From positions 1,054,001 through 1,118,000 of the forward strand of contig NZ_JAFBCX010000001.1 of NCBI RefSeq assembly GCF_016907955.1: a DNA stretch of 64,000 nucleotides, read 5' to 3'. Shown here one piece after another: positions 36,686 to 43,660 of the stretch (positions are counted from its first letter, which is position 1; each line of letters opens with the position of its first letter). The notes beneath the pieces were generated by a model. The model was not told the DNA's origin. It searched no databases and saw nothing but the letters and a program-made list of their open reading frames with translations. The DNA comes from Lentzea nigeriaca. GTDB lineage: Bacteria > Actinomycetota > Actinomycetes > Mycobacteriales > Pseudonocardiaceae. A program made the translations under genes and the position numbers.

Positions 36686-36949
36686 GCGAACTCCATCGAG
36701 CCGGAAAGTCCAGGTGTGACAACGGACATCCCATCCCGGCAGGAATAGTCCTCTGTGGACGCCGAGACGTGTGGCAGCCGGGTGAACGAGATTGCGAATT
36801 GCGGGTGGTTCTCCTGGCGACGACGTCGACCACGGGTCTGCGCATAGGAATTCCGGCTGGGCGGTCCGTGTGATCGTGAGCCAGGGCGCTAACCGGCGCG
36901 AGTGACTTCGCGACAGGCAACTTGTCGTTCCCGGGAAGAGGAGTCGCTT
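36686..36949. promoter_or_regulatory. Divergent promoter region of two CHAP hydrolases
   Basis: 264 bp that must hold promoters for both genes. GGGAAGAGGAG at 36933-36943 is the ribosome-binding site of the rightward gene. I could not find the conserved parts of a ydaO-type (c-di-AMP) riboswitch, which often sits before wall hydrolases in actinobacteria. Confidence 0.45.
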
Positions 36950-38920
36950 GTGCGGATCGCTCGTGTTTTGCGAAGACGTCTGGTTCTGCTGGCAGCGCTC
37001 GCGGTGGTGCTCGCCGGCCTGATCACACCCATGGCCGCCGCGGTGTCGACCACCCTCTGCACCGGATACCAGGGGTGTGCCGCTGCCGGTCGCGGCAACG
37101 GGGACTACGCGGCGAACAGCGGAACCTCCTACTGGGGCATGTACCCCGGTCACAACTGCACCAACTACGCGGCCTACCGCCTCATCCGGAACGGGGCGGA
37201 CGCGAGTTATCTGCGGGGCTACGGCAACGCGTACCAGTGGGGGTCCCGCGCCGCTCAGTACGGTGTCGCCGTCAACGGCACACCTGCCGTGGGCTCGATC
37301 GCGTGGTGGGACTCCAACTCGAACGGTTCGGGCTACTACGGGCACGTCGCGTACGTCGAGGAAGTCGGTCCTGGCTACGTCATCGTCTCGGAGGACAACT
37401 ACGGCGGCGACTTCCACTGGAAGAAGCTCACGCCGGGCGGCTACTACCCGACGGGTTTCATCCACTTCAAGGACGTCGTCGCGCCGCCGCCCGCGCTGGG
37501 CGCTCCCGGTGCGATCACCGCTCTGGTGCACGGGTCGCGGGTGAACCTGTCCTGGGGTGCCGCGGCCGGTGCCGCCGACTACCAGGTCTACCGAGACGGT
37601 GTGCTCCTGGCCGCGGTCGGCGGCACCACCTACCTCGACGCGAGGGTCTCGCCAGGACAGTCGTACAACTACGCCGTCGTGGCACGGAACTCCGCGGGCA
37701 CGTCACCGCCGTCGGCCAAGCGGATCACCACGGGCTTCGAGGCCGCCGACCGGGCCTATCTGCCCACAAAGGACGGTCCGGCGGAGTGCGGGCGGGCAGG
37801 CGCGCAGAACTACCAGGCCCTCGTCTGCACCATGCGCACCGCGACGGGCTGGTCGTCGGCGGCGACGGGCGCCGGCGACTGGGGCTACCTCGCTGACCGC
37901 ACGTGGCTGCCGAACAGGGACGGCAGCGTGTCGTACTGCCGCAGGGTGGGTGACGGTGGACGGGTCATGTGCGACAGGTTCGACGGAACGGCCTGGACGA
38001 GCACGACGTCGCCGCAGATCGACGCCGGCTACCCGGAGAACCGGGCGGTGCTGTCGACCAAGGACGGCCCGGCGCTCTGCGGCCGGGCGGGCGGCGACAC
38101 CTACCAGGCTCTCGTGTGCACGGTGCTGACCTCGTCCGGCTGGCGTTCGGTGACGTCCGGGCCGGGTGACTGGGGCTACTCCGCGGACCGGTCCTGGCTG
38201 GTGAACAGGGACGGCACGGTGTCGTACTGCGGCCGCGTCGGGGACGGCGGCCGGGTCCGCTGTGACAGGTTCGACGGCATGGCGTGGTCCAGCTCGATCT
38301 CGGGGCAGGTGGACGTGGGTTACCCGGACAACCGCACCTACCTCGCGACGAAGGACGGTCCCGCGTTGTGCGGGCGAGCTGGTGACCCGGGCTACCAGGC
38401 GCTGGTCTGCACTGTGCAGACGCCGTCCGGCTGGGTGTCCGTCACGTCGGCGCGCGGCGACTGGGGCTACGCGGACCGCGCGTGGCTCACCAACGCCGAC
38501 GGCACCGTGTCGTACTGCCGCCGGGTCGGTGACGGTGGACGGGTCATGTGCGACAGGTTCGACGGAACGGCCTGGACGAGCACGACGTCGCCGCAGGTCG
38601 ACACCGCCTATCCGGACAACCGAGCGTACTTGTCGACGAAGGACGGTCCGGCGTTGTGCGGGCGCGCGGGTGACCAGAACTACCAGGCGCTGGTGTGCAC
38701 GGTGCTGACGCCCTCCGGCTGGGTGTCGGTGACGACGGGGCGCGGCGACTGGGGCTACGACAGCGATCGGGCCTGGTTGACCGGCAACGACGGCACCGTG
38801 TCGTACTGCCGCCGCGTCGGCGCCGGGAGCACCGTGCTGTGCGACAGGTTCGACGGCACCGGCTGGACGTCGGTCTCGTCACCTGCCGTGGACGCCGGCT
38901 ACCCGGACTCCTTCGTCTGA
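36950..38920 (+). CDS. Secreted CHAP hydrolase with fibronectin III and four Cys-rich repeats
   Basis: 656 residues. There is a signal peptide (residues 1-31), then a CHAP domain (about 40-175; Cys in GHNCTNYAAY, His in YYGHVAYVEEV), and an Fn3 domain (about 184-265). Residues 268-656 are four repeats of about 97 residues. Each holds KDGPALCGRAG, YQALVCT, GTVSYCRRVG and VMCDRFDGTAW or close variants, so four Cys per unit, probably forming disulfides in a lectin- or wall-binding fold. I do not recognise the repeat family. The protein is likely to remodel or attack peptidoglycan. Confidence 0.85.
   Translation: MRIARVLRRRLVLLAALAVVLAGLITPMAAAVSTTLCTGYQGCAAAGRGNGDYAANSGTSYWGMYPGHNCTNYAAYRLIRNGADASYLRGYGNAYQWGSRAAQYGVAVNGTPAVGSIAWWDSNSNGSGYYGHVAYVEEVGPGYVIVSEDNYGGDFHWKKLTPGGYYPTGFIHFKDVVAPPPALGAPGAITALVHGSRVNLSWGAAAGAADYQVYRDGVLLAAVGGTTYLDARVSPGQSYNYAVVARNSAGTSPPSAKRITTGFEAADRAYLPTKDGPAECGRAGAQNYQALVCTMRTATGWSSAATGAGDWGYLADRTWLPNRDGSVSYCRRVGDGGRVMCDRFDGTAWTSTTSPQIDAGYPENRAVLSTKDGPALCGRAGGDTYQALVCTVLTSSGWRSVTSGPGDWGYSADRSWLVNRDGTVSYCGRVGDGGRVRCDRFDGMAWSSSISGQVDVGYPDNRTYLATKDGPALCGRAGDPGYQALVCTVQTPSGWVSVTSARGDWGYADRAWLTNADGTVSYCRRVGDGGRVMCDRFDGTAWTSTTSPQVDTAYPDNRAYLSTKDGPALCGRAGDQNYQALVCTVLTPSGWVSVTTGRGDWGYDSDRAWLTGNDGTVSYCRRVGAGSTVLCDRFDGTGWTSVSSPAVDAGYPDSFV
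37751..38917. repeat. Four tandem repeats coding Cys-rich modules
   Basis: Four direct repeats of roughly 291-294 bp inside the CHAP-Fn3 gene. Stretches such as the region coding GDGGRVMCDRFDGTAWTSTT are identical in repeats 1 and 3, which points to recent internal exchange. Confidence 0.8.
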
Positions 38921-38948
38921 TCGCGGGCCGCGCCTGGCCGGCACACGG

Positions 38949-39893
38949 TCAGGCGCGGCGCTCCATCGCGTTGACCAGGCGCGGCACCGAGCTGCCCAGA
39001 CCCCAGCGCTGCGTGAGCTCGCGCAGCCGTTCGGGGTCGGCGGGCACGCGCGGCACCGCGTCGTCGCGATCCAGGACGACGGGGGCGTCCAGCGCCGTCC
39101 GCACGACGGTGGGGGCGGCGGCCAGGTAGTCCTCGGCGGCGAGCAGGGCGTTGCGGGCCTTGGTCGTGAGTTTGCGGTCCATCGGATCGCTCACCGCCTT
39201 GAGCAGGGCGTCCAGGGAGCCGAACTCGGTGATGAGCTTCGCCGCGGTCTTCTCGCCGATGCCCGCCACGCCCGGCAGGCCGTCGGAGGGGTCGCCGCGC
39301 AGGACGGCCATGTCGGCGTAGGCCGAGCCGGCGTTCTCGACCGGGAGCGCGTACTTGGCCGCCAGTTCCGCGGGGCCGAGGACCTCGGCCTTGTTCCAGC
39401 CGCGGCCCACGTAGACGACGTGGACGGGGGTGGGTTCGAGGCGTACGACCTGGAACATGTCGCGGTCGCCGGTGACGACCTCGACGGGGGACGTGGCCTC
39501 GCGGTGGGCGAGGGCGCCGATCACGTCGTCGGCCTCGTAGCCCGCCGCCTCGCCGGTGCAGATGCCTGCGGCGTCGAGGACGTCGAGGATGATCGGGATC
39601 TGCGGCGTGAGGGTGTCGGGCACCTCCTCCTCGCCGTCGACGGCGTCCTCGGCCACGCGGTGGGCCTTGTAGGACGGGAGGGCCTTCACGCGGAACTCCG
39701 GGCGCCAGTCGGCGTCCAGGCAGGCGACGAGGCGGCCGGCGCCGCGGTCGGTGATGACGCGGGCGATCGTGTCGACGAAGCCGCGCACGGCGTTCACCGG
39801 CGTGCCGTCGGGCGCGGTCATCGAGTCCGGCAGCGCGTAGTACGACCGGAAGTAGAGGCTCGCGGAGTCGAGCAGCACCAGGGGAGAGCTCAC
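38949..39893 (-). CDS. 5'-3' exonuclease (FEN-like)
   Basis: 314 residues. The N-terminal PIN-like nuclease begins LVLLDSASLYFRSYYALPD, and the metal-binding Asp set is seen in CLDADWRPEFR, EADDVIGALA and TGDRDMFQVV; GVAGIGEKTAAKLI is the helix-hairpin-helix that grips DNA. It corresponds to the stand-alone flap nuclease of mycobacteria (Rv2090) and probably removes RNA primers or flaps, independent of PolA. GTG at 39893 is taken because the frame upstream is not conserved. It is divergent from the peptidase gene. Confidence 0.92.
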   Translation of the reverse strand: MSSPLVLLDSASLYFRSYYALPDSMTAPDGTPVNAVRGFVDTIARVITDRGAGRLVACLDADWRPEFRVKALPSYKAHRVAEDAVDGEEEVPDTLTPQIPIILDVLDAAGICTGEAAGYEADDVIGALAHREATSPVEVVTGDRDMFQVVRLEPTPVHVVYVGRGWNKAEVLGPAELAAKYALPVENAGSAYADMAVLRGDPSDGLPGVAGIGEKTAAKLITEFGSLDALLKAVSDPMDRKLTTKARNALLAAEDYLAAAPTVVRTALDAPVVLDRDDAVPRVPADPERLRELTQRWGLGSSVPRLVNAMERRA

Positions 39894-39921
39894 AACCCGA
39901 CAAGCTACTAGGCTTCTGGCC

Positions 39922-41043
39922 ATGGCAACGATCACCGGGCCCATCGACGTGTCCGCGCTGCGTGCGCGGCTTGACCGCGCCACCGCAGCCGCAGAGCAGG
40001 CGGGCGTCGACGCCCTCCTCATCTCGCCCGGCTCGGACCTGCGGTACCTGATCGGTGCCGGTGGCGACTCCTTCGAGCGGCTCACCTGCCTCGCGCTGCC
40101 CGTCGGCGGCACACCGACGCTCGTCGTGCCGAAGCTCGAACAGCCCGGTTACGCCGCCATCCCGACCGACGAGCTCGGGGTCCAGGTCGTCACGTGGGTC
40201 GACGGCGAGGACCCGTACGCGCTGGTCAAGGCCGCGATCAAGGGGACGAGCACGGCCGTGGCGGACATGATGCCCGCCCTGCACACGATCAAGCTCGGCA
40301 ACGCCATCGGCGGGCCGCAGAGCCTCGCGGGGCCCATCATCCGCGAGCTGCGCATGCGCAAGGACGCCAGTGAGATCGCGGCGTTGCGCAAGGCAGGCCA
40401 GGCGATCGACCGGGTGCACGCGCGCATGGGCGAGTTCCTGCGCGTGGGCCGCACCGAGCGCGAGGTCGCCCAGGACATCGCCGCCGCGATCGTCGAGGAA
40501 GGCCACACCGTCGCCGACTTCGTGATCGTCGGCTCCGGGCCGAACGGCGCGTCGCCGCACCACCGCGACTCCGACCGCGTGATCGAGGCGGGCGAGGTCG
40601 TGGTCATCGACATCGGCGGCCCGGTCGCCGAGGGCTACAACTCCGACTCGACCCGCACCTACGTGATGGGTGAGCCGACCCATGACGACGTGTGGGACAC
40701 CTACGCCGTCCTGCAGGCCGCGCAGCAGGCCGCCGTCGAGGCCGTGAAGCCGGGCGTCACGTGCGAGGAGATCGACAACGTCGCCCGCAAGGTCATCACC
40801 GACGCGGGCTTCGGCGAGTACTTCGTGCACCGCACCGGGCACGGCATCGGCCTCGACGTGCACGAGGAGCCCTACATCGTCAGCGGCAACGCGCTGCCGC
40901 TCGAGGCCGGCATGGCCTTCAGCGTCGAGCCCGGCATCTACCTGCCCGGCCGCTGGGGCGCGCGCATCGAGGACATCGTCGTCGCCACCGAGCACGGCGT
41001 CGAGTCCTTCAACAACCGACCTCACGAGCTGGTGGTGCTTTGA
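39922..41043 (+). CDS. pepE: M24-family Xaa-Pro dipeptidase (PepQ/PepE-like)
   Basis: 373 residues. An N-terminal creatinase-like domain (to about 140) is followed by the pita-bread catalytic fold with the full metal ligand set: Asp in VVIDIGGPV, Asp in SDSTRTYVM, His in HRTGHGIGLD, Glu in SVEPGIYL and Glu in RIEDIVV. It cleaves dipeptides with C-terminal proline in the cytosol. The position next to the 5'-3' exonuclease equals the mycobacterial pepE locus. It overlaps the AsnC-type gene by TTGA. Confidence 0.92.
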   Translation: MATITGPIDVSALRARLDRATAAAEQAGVDALLISPGSDLRYLIGAGGDSFERLTCLALPVGGTPTLVVPKLEQPGYAAIPTDELGVQVVTWVDGEDPYALVKAAIKGTSTAVADMMPALHTIKLGNAIGGPQSLAGPIIRELRMRKDASEIAALRKAGQAIDRVHARMGEFLRVGRTEREVAQDIAAAIVEEGHTVADFVIVGSGPNGASPHHRDSDRVIEAGEVVVIDIGGPVAEGYNSDSTRTYVMGEPTHDDVWDTYAVLQAAQQAAVEAVKPGVTCEEIDNVARKVITDAGFGEYFVHRTGHGIGLDVHEEPYIVSGNALPLEAGMAFSVEPGIYLPGRWGARIEDIVVATEHGVESFNNRPHELVVL

Positions 41044-41486
41044 CCCTCGAGCAGATCGACCGAGCGATACTGAGGGAACTCGCCTCGGACGGCCGGTGCA
41101 GCTTCACCGACCTGGCCGAGCGGGTGGGCCTGTCGGTGTCGGCCGTGCACCAGCGCGTGAAGCGGCTGGAGCAGCGCGGCATCCTGAAGGGCTACGCCGC
41201 GCGGCTGGACGGCGCCGAGATCGGCCTGCCGATGTCGGCGTTCATCTCGCTCTTCCCGATCAACCCCGCCGAGCCGGACGACTACCCGAAGCGCCTCGAG
41301 CACCTGCCGGAGATCGAGGCCTGCTACTCGGTGGCGGGCGACGCGTCGTACGTGCTGCGCGTGCGCGTCGCCTCACCGACGGCGCTGGAGGAGCTGCTCC
41401 AGAAGATCAGGGAGTCGGCCAACGTGTCGACGCGCACGACGGTCGTGCTGTCGACGCCTTACGAGGACAGGCCTCCCGCGGTCTGA
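41040..41486 (+). CDS. Lrp/AsnC-family regulator
   Basis: 148 residues starting with TTG. It has an N-terminal HTH (LEQIDRAILRELASDGRCSFTDLAERVGLS) and a C-terminal RAM domain (IEACYSVAGDASYVLRVRV). The family senses amino acids. Overlap with the dipeptidase gene suggests it responds to amino acids released from peptides, perhaps proline; this is inferred from position only. Confidence 0.9.
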   Translation: MTLEQIDRAILRELASDGRCSFTDLAERVGLSVSAVHQRVKRLEQRGILKGYAARLDGAEIGLPMSAFISLFPINPAEPDDYPKRLEHLPEIEACYSVAGDASYVLRVRVASPTALEELLQKIRESANVSTRTTVVLSTPYEDRPPAV

Positions 41487-41490
41487 GCTC

Positions 41491-42054
41491 TCAGGTGCGG
41501 CGGTCGACCGCGATCCAGTTGGTCTCCCAGGACTTACCACCGTCCTGGGAGAACGCCTGCTCGAACGTCGCGCAGTCCTTGCCCTGCCGGTGGATGAGGA
41601 AACGCACCCTGATCGGGCGGCCGCCGAGCTGGTCGTCGCCGTAGAACTCGCCGACGCCGTCGTGGAACCCGCCGTACACCGACGGCGTGAGCAGGCCGTC
41701 GCGCATGTTGACGAACGTCAGGCTCCAGCGCTGCGCCTGCGGCTCGTGGAGGCGCATGTTGAGGCCCTCGATCCGTCCTGCCGGTCCGGTGACGTTCAGC
41801 TCGACGACGTTCGCCCGCCGGTCCATCAGCGGCCGCACGACCGACGTGCCGCTGAACTGGAGCCACTGGTCCTCGGTGTCCGACAACGGATCGGCGAGCA
41901 CTCGCACGTCCGTGTGCCACGTCCCGAGCTCCCAGTCGAAGTCCCGTTGCCCGTCGGCGGTGTCCGCCGACGCAGAGCCGGTCAGTGTGAGAAACACGAG
42001 GCACGCGACCAAAACGCGGACGTGTGGCACGGTGAGCAGTCTGCGCATGTTCAT
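41491..42054 (-). CDS. Secreted protein of unknown function (DUF1579-like)
   Basis: 187 residues with a signal peptide (residues 1-30, ending SASA). The mature part has DFDWELGTWHTDVRVL, FSGTSVVRPLMD and DDQLGGRPIRVRFLIH, a pattern resembling lipocalin-like DUF1579 proteins annotated as unknown. No catalytic residues are apparent. ATG at 42054 or 42048 may start it. It converges with the AsnC-type gene, 4 bp between stops, and is divergent from an HxlR regulator. Confidence 0.7.
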   Translation of the reverse strand: MNMRRLLTVPHVRVLVACLVFLTLTGSASADTADGQRDFDWELGTWHTDVRVLADPLSDTEDQWLQFSGTSVVRPLMDRRANVVELNVTGPAGRIEGLNMRLHEPQAQRWSLTFVNMRDGLLTPSVYGGFHDGVGEFYGDDQLGGRPIRVRFLIHRQGKDCATFEQAFSQDGGKSWETNWIAVDRRT

Positions 42055-42081
42055 GATTCGACTGTCGACGGAGCCACCACC

Positions 42082-42474
42082 ATGAACAAGAAGGCACCTG
42101 CAGGTAACCTCGCGCGGCCCAACCCGCTGCCCGGCTGCCCGATGGCGGCGGCGTTCGCGGCGATCGGCGGGAAGTGGAAGCTGACGCTGGTGTACTGGCT
42201 CGCGCACGGCCAGTCGCACTTCGCCGGTCTGCGCCGCCGGGCCGAGCCGATCACGCCGAAGGTCCTCGCCGAGCAGCTGCGGGAGCTGGAGGCGGACGGG
42301 CTCGTCGAGCGCCTGGAGACCGGACCGGTGCCGGCGCCCGTGATCTACCGGCTCACGCCTTACGGGACAACGGTTCTGCCCGTCGTGGAGAGCGTCCGCG
42401 TGTGGGGCGAGACGCACCTGCAACACACCAACGGTGAAGTGATGAGCTGCGCACTGCCCACCGGTCAGCCCTGA
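42082..42474 (+). CDS. HxlR-family transcriptional regulator
   Basis: 130 residues. CPMAAAFAAIGGKWKLTLVYWL is the winged-HTH entry with the conserved Cys that in some HxlR proteins senses thiol-reactive compounds; ITPKVLAEQLRELEADGLVER is the recognition part and YRLTPYG the wing. It is divergent from the secreted protein gene (27 bp between starts), which it probably controls. Its end overlaps the end of the ABC ATPase gene on the other strand by 10 bp. Confidence 0.9.
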   Translation: MNKKAPAGNLARPNPLPGCPMAAAFAAIGGKWKLTLVYWLAHGQSHFAGLRRRAEPITPKVLAEQLRELEADGLVERLETGPVPAPVIYRLTPYGTTVLPVVESVRVWGETHLQHTNGEVMSCALPTGQP

Positions 42475-43064
42475 ACCTGACCGTCCACCAGCTCCAGCAC
42501 CCGATCCGCGACGGCGTGCACCGCGTCGTGGTGCGTGGCGATCAGCACCGCGGCACCCTCGTCGGCGACCCGCCGCAGCAACCCCACCGCCGCCACCGCA
42601 CTGGCAGCGTCCAGGTGCGCCGTGGGTTCATCGGCGAGCAACGCCGCGGGCCGTGCCACCACGGCACGAGCCAGCGCCGCCCGTTGCTGCTGCCCGAACG
42701 ACACCTGCCCGGGATACCGCGCCCCCAGCCCGTCGATCCCCAGTTCGGCCAGCAGCCCGGACACCCCGTCCACCGCCCGTCCGGCCAACCGCAACGGCAG
42801 CGCGACGTTCTCCTCCAGCGTCAGCTCCGACGCGAGCCCCAGCGACTGCGGCAGCACAGCGCAGTCCGACCACGAGGCGAGCCCTGGCGAGACGGTCCCG
42901 CTGTCCGGGGAGTCGAAGCCGCACAACAACGACAGCAGCGCCGTCTTCCCTGACCCGGACGGCCCGCTCAGCGTCACGAGCTCCCCGGCGGACACCGCGA
43001 GATCCACCCCGCGCAGCACCGAAACGCCGTCGAAGGACCGGTGCACCCCGGCCGCCCGGATCAC
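42465..43064 (-). CDS. ABC transporter ATPase, second of pair
   Basis: 199 residues. The Walker A motif is GPSGSGKT, the signature is degenerate (VSFGQQQRAALARA in place of LSGGQQQR), Walker B is ALLADEPTAHLD, and the switch His is in ATHHDAVH. It lacks recognisable extra domains. GTG at 43064 overlaps the stop of the first ATPase. It forms one operon with the permease and the other ATPase; a heterodimer of the two is likely. Confidence 0.9.
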   Translation of the reverse strand: MIRAAGVHRSFDGVSVLRGVDLAVSAGELVTLSGPSGSGKTALLSLLCGFDSPDSGTVSPGLASWSDCAVLPQSLGLASELTLEENVALPLRLAGRAVDGVSGLLAELGIDGLGARYPGQVSFGQQQRAALARAVVARPAALLADEPTAHLDAASAVAAVGLLRRVADEGAAVLIATHHDAVHAVADRVLELVDGQVQG

Positions 43065-43660
43065 GACGCCACCAGCGGAACGCACAGATCCGCCAGCTCG
43101 ACCAACCGCGGATCGTGCGACGCCACCACGGCCGGCACCGGCAACGACGCCAGCGTCTCCAGCACCAGGTCAGCGGACCGCACGTCCAGCTGTGAGGTCG
43201 GCTCGTCCGCAACGACCACGGAAGCCCCGCGCGCCAGCGCACAGCCGAACGCGAGCCGCTGCTGCTGCCCGCCGGACAACGCGCCGATCCGCCACGTCCC
43301 GGATCCGCCCAGTCCCAACCGGTCCAGAATGGACAGATCCGCCGCCCCGGCCGCCCGCAGGTTCTCCCCGACGGTCAGGTGCGAGATCAGGTTGTCGGAC
43401 GGGTTCTGGAAGACGATCGCGATCTCCTTGCGCCGCAACGACCTGAGCTGCGCCCACGACAGCCCGGACGTCGGCCGGTCGTGCACGAAGACCTCACCCA
43501 CCGAAGGCCGTTCGACCAACGACAGCACCCGCAGCAGCGTCGACTTGCCCGACCCGGATGGCCCGGACAGCACGGTGAGGCCGGGCGCGATCGTCAGCGA
43601 CACGTCCGAGACGGCACGCACCGGCCCGTAGGACACCCCGACGCCATGAGCGCGGATCAC
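43061..43660 (-). CDS. ABC transporter ATPase, first of pair
   Basis: 199 residues, LolD/MacB-like. The Walker A motif is GPSGSGKST, the Q-loop IVFQNPSDNLI, the signature LSGGQQQRLAF, Walker B VVVADEPTSQLD, and the switch His is in ASHDP. All motifs are intact. GTG at 43660 overlaps the end of the permease gene. In this pair it is the catalytically complete member, while its partner has an altered signature. Confidence 0.92.
   Translation of the reverse strand: MIRAHGVGVSYGPVRAVSDVSLTIAPGLTVLSGPSGSGKSTLLRVLSLVERPSVGEVFVHDRPTSGLSWAQLRSLRRKEIAIVFQNPSDNLISHLTVGENLRAAGAADLSILDRLGLGGSGTWRIGALSGGQQQRLAFGCALARGASVVVADEPTSQLDVRSADLVLETLASLPVPAVVASHDPRLVELADLCVPLVAS

Noticed and set aside
36686..36949. 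ydaO (c-di-AMP) riboswitch before wall hydrolases
   Set aside because: Only short partial resemblances (such as GGGTGAACGAG) were seen; the conserved core and its pairing partners are not present.
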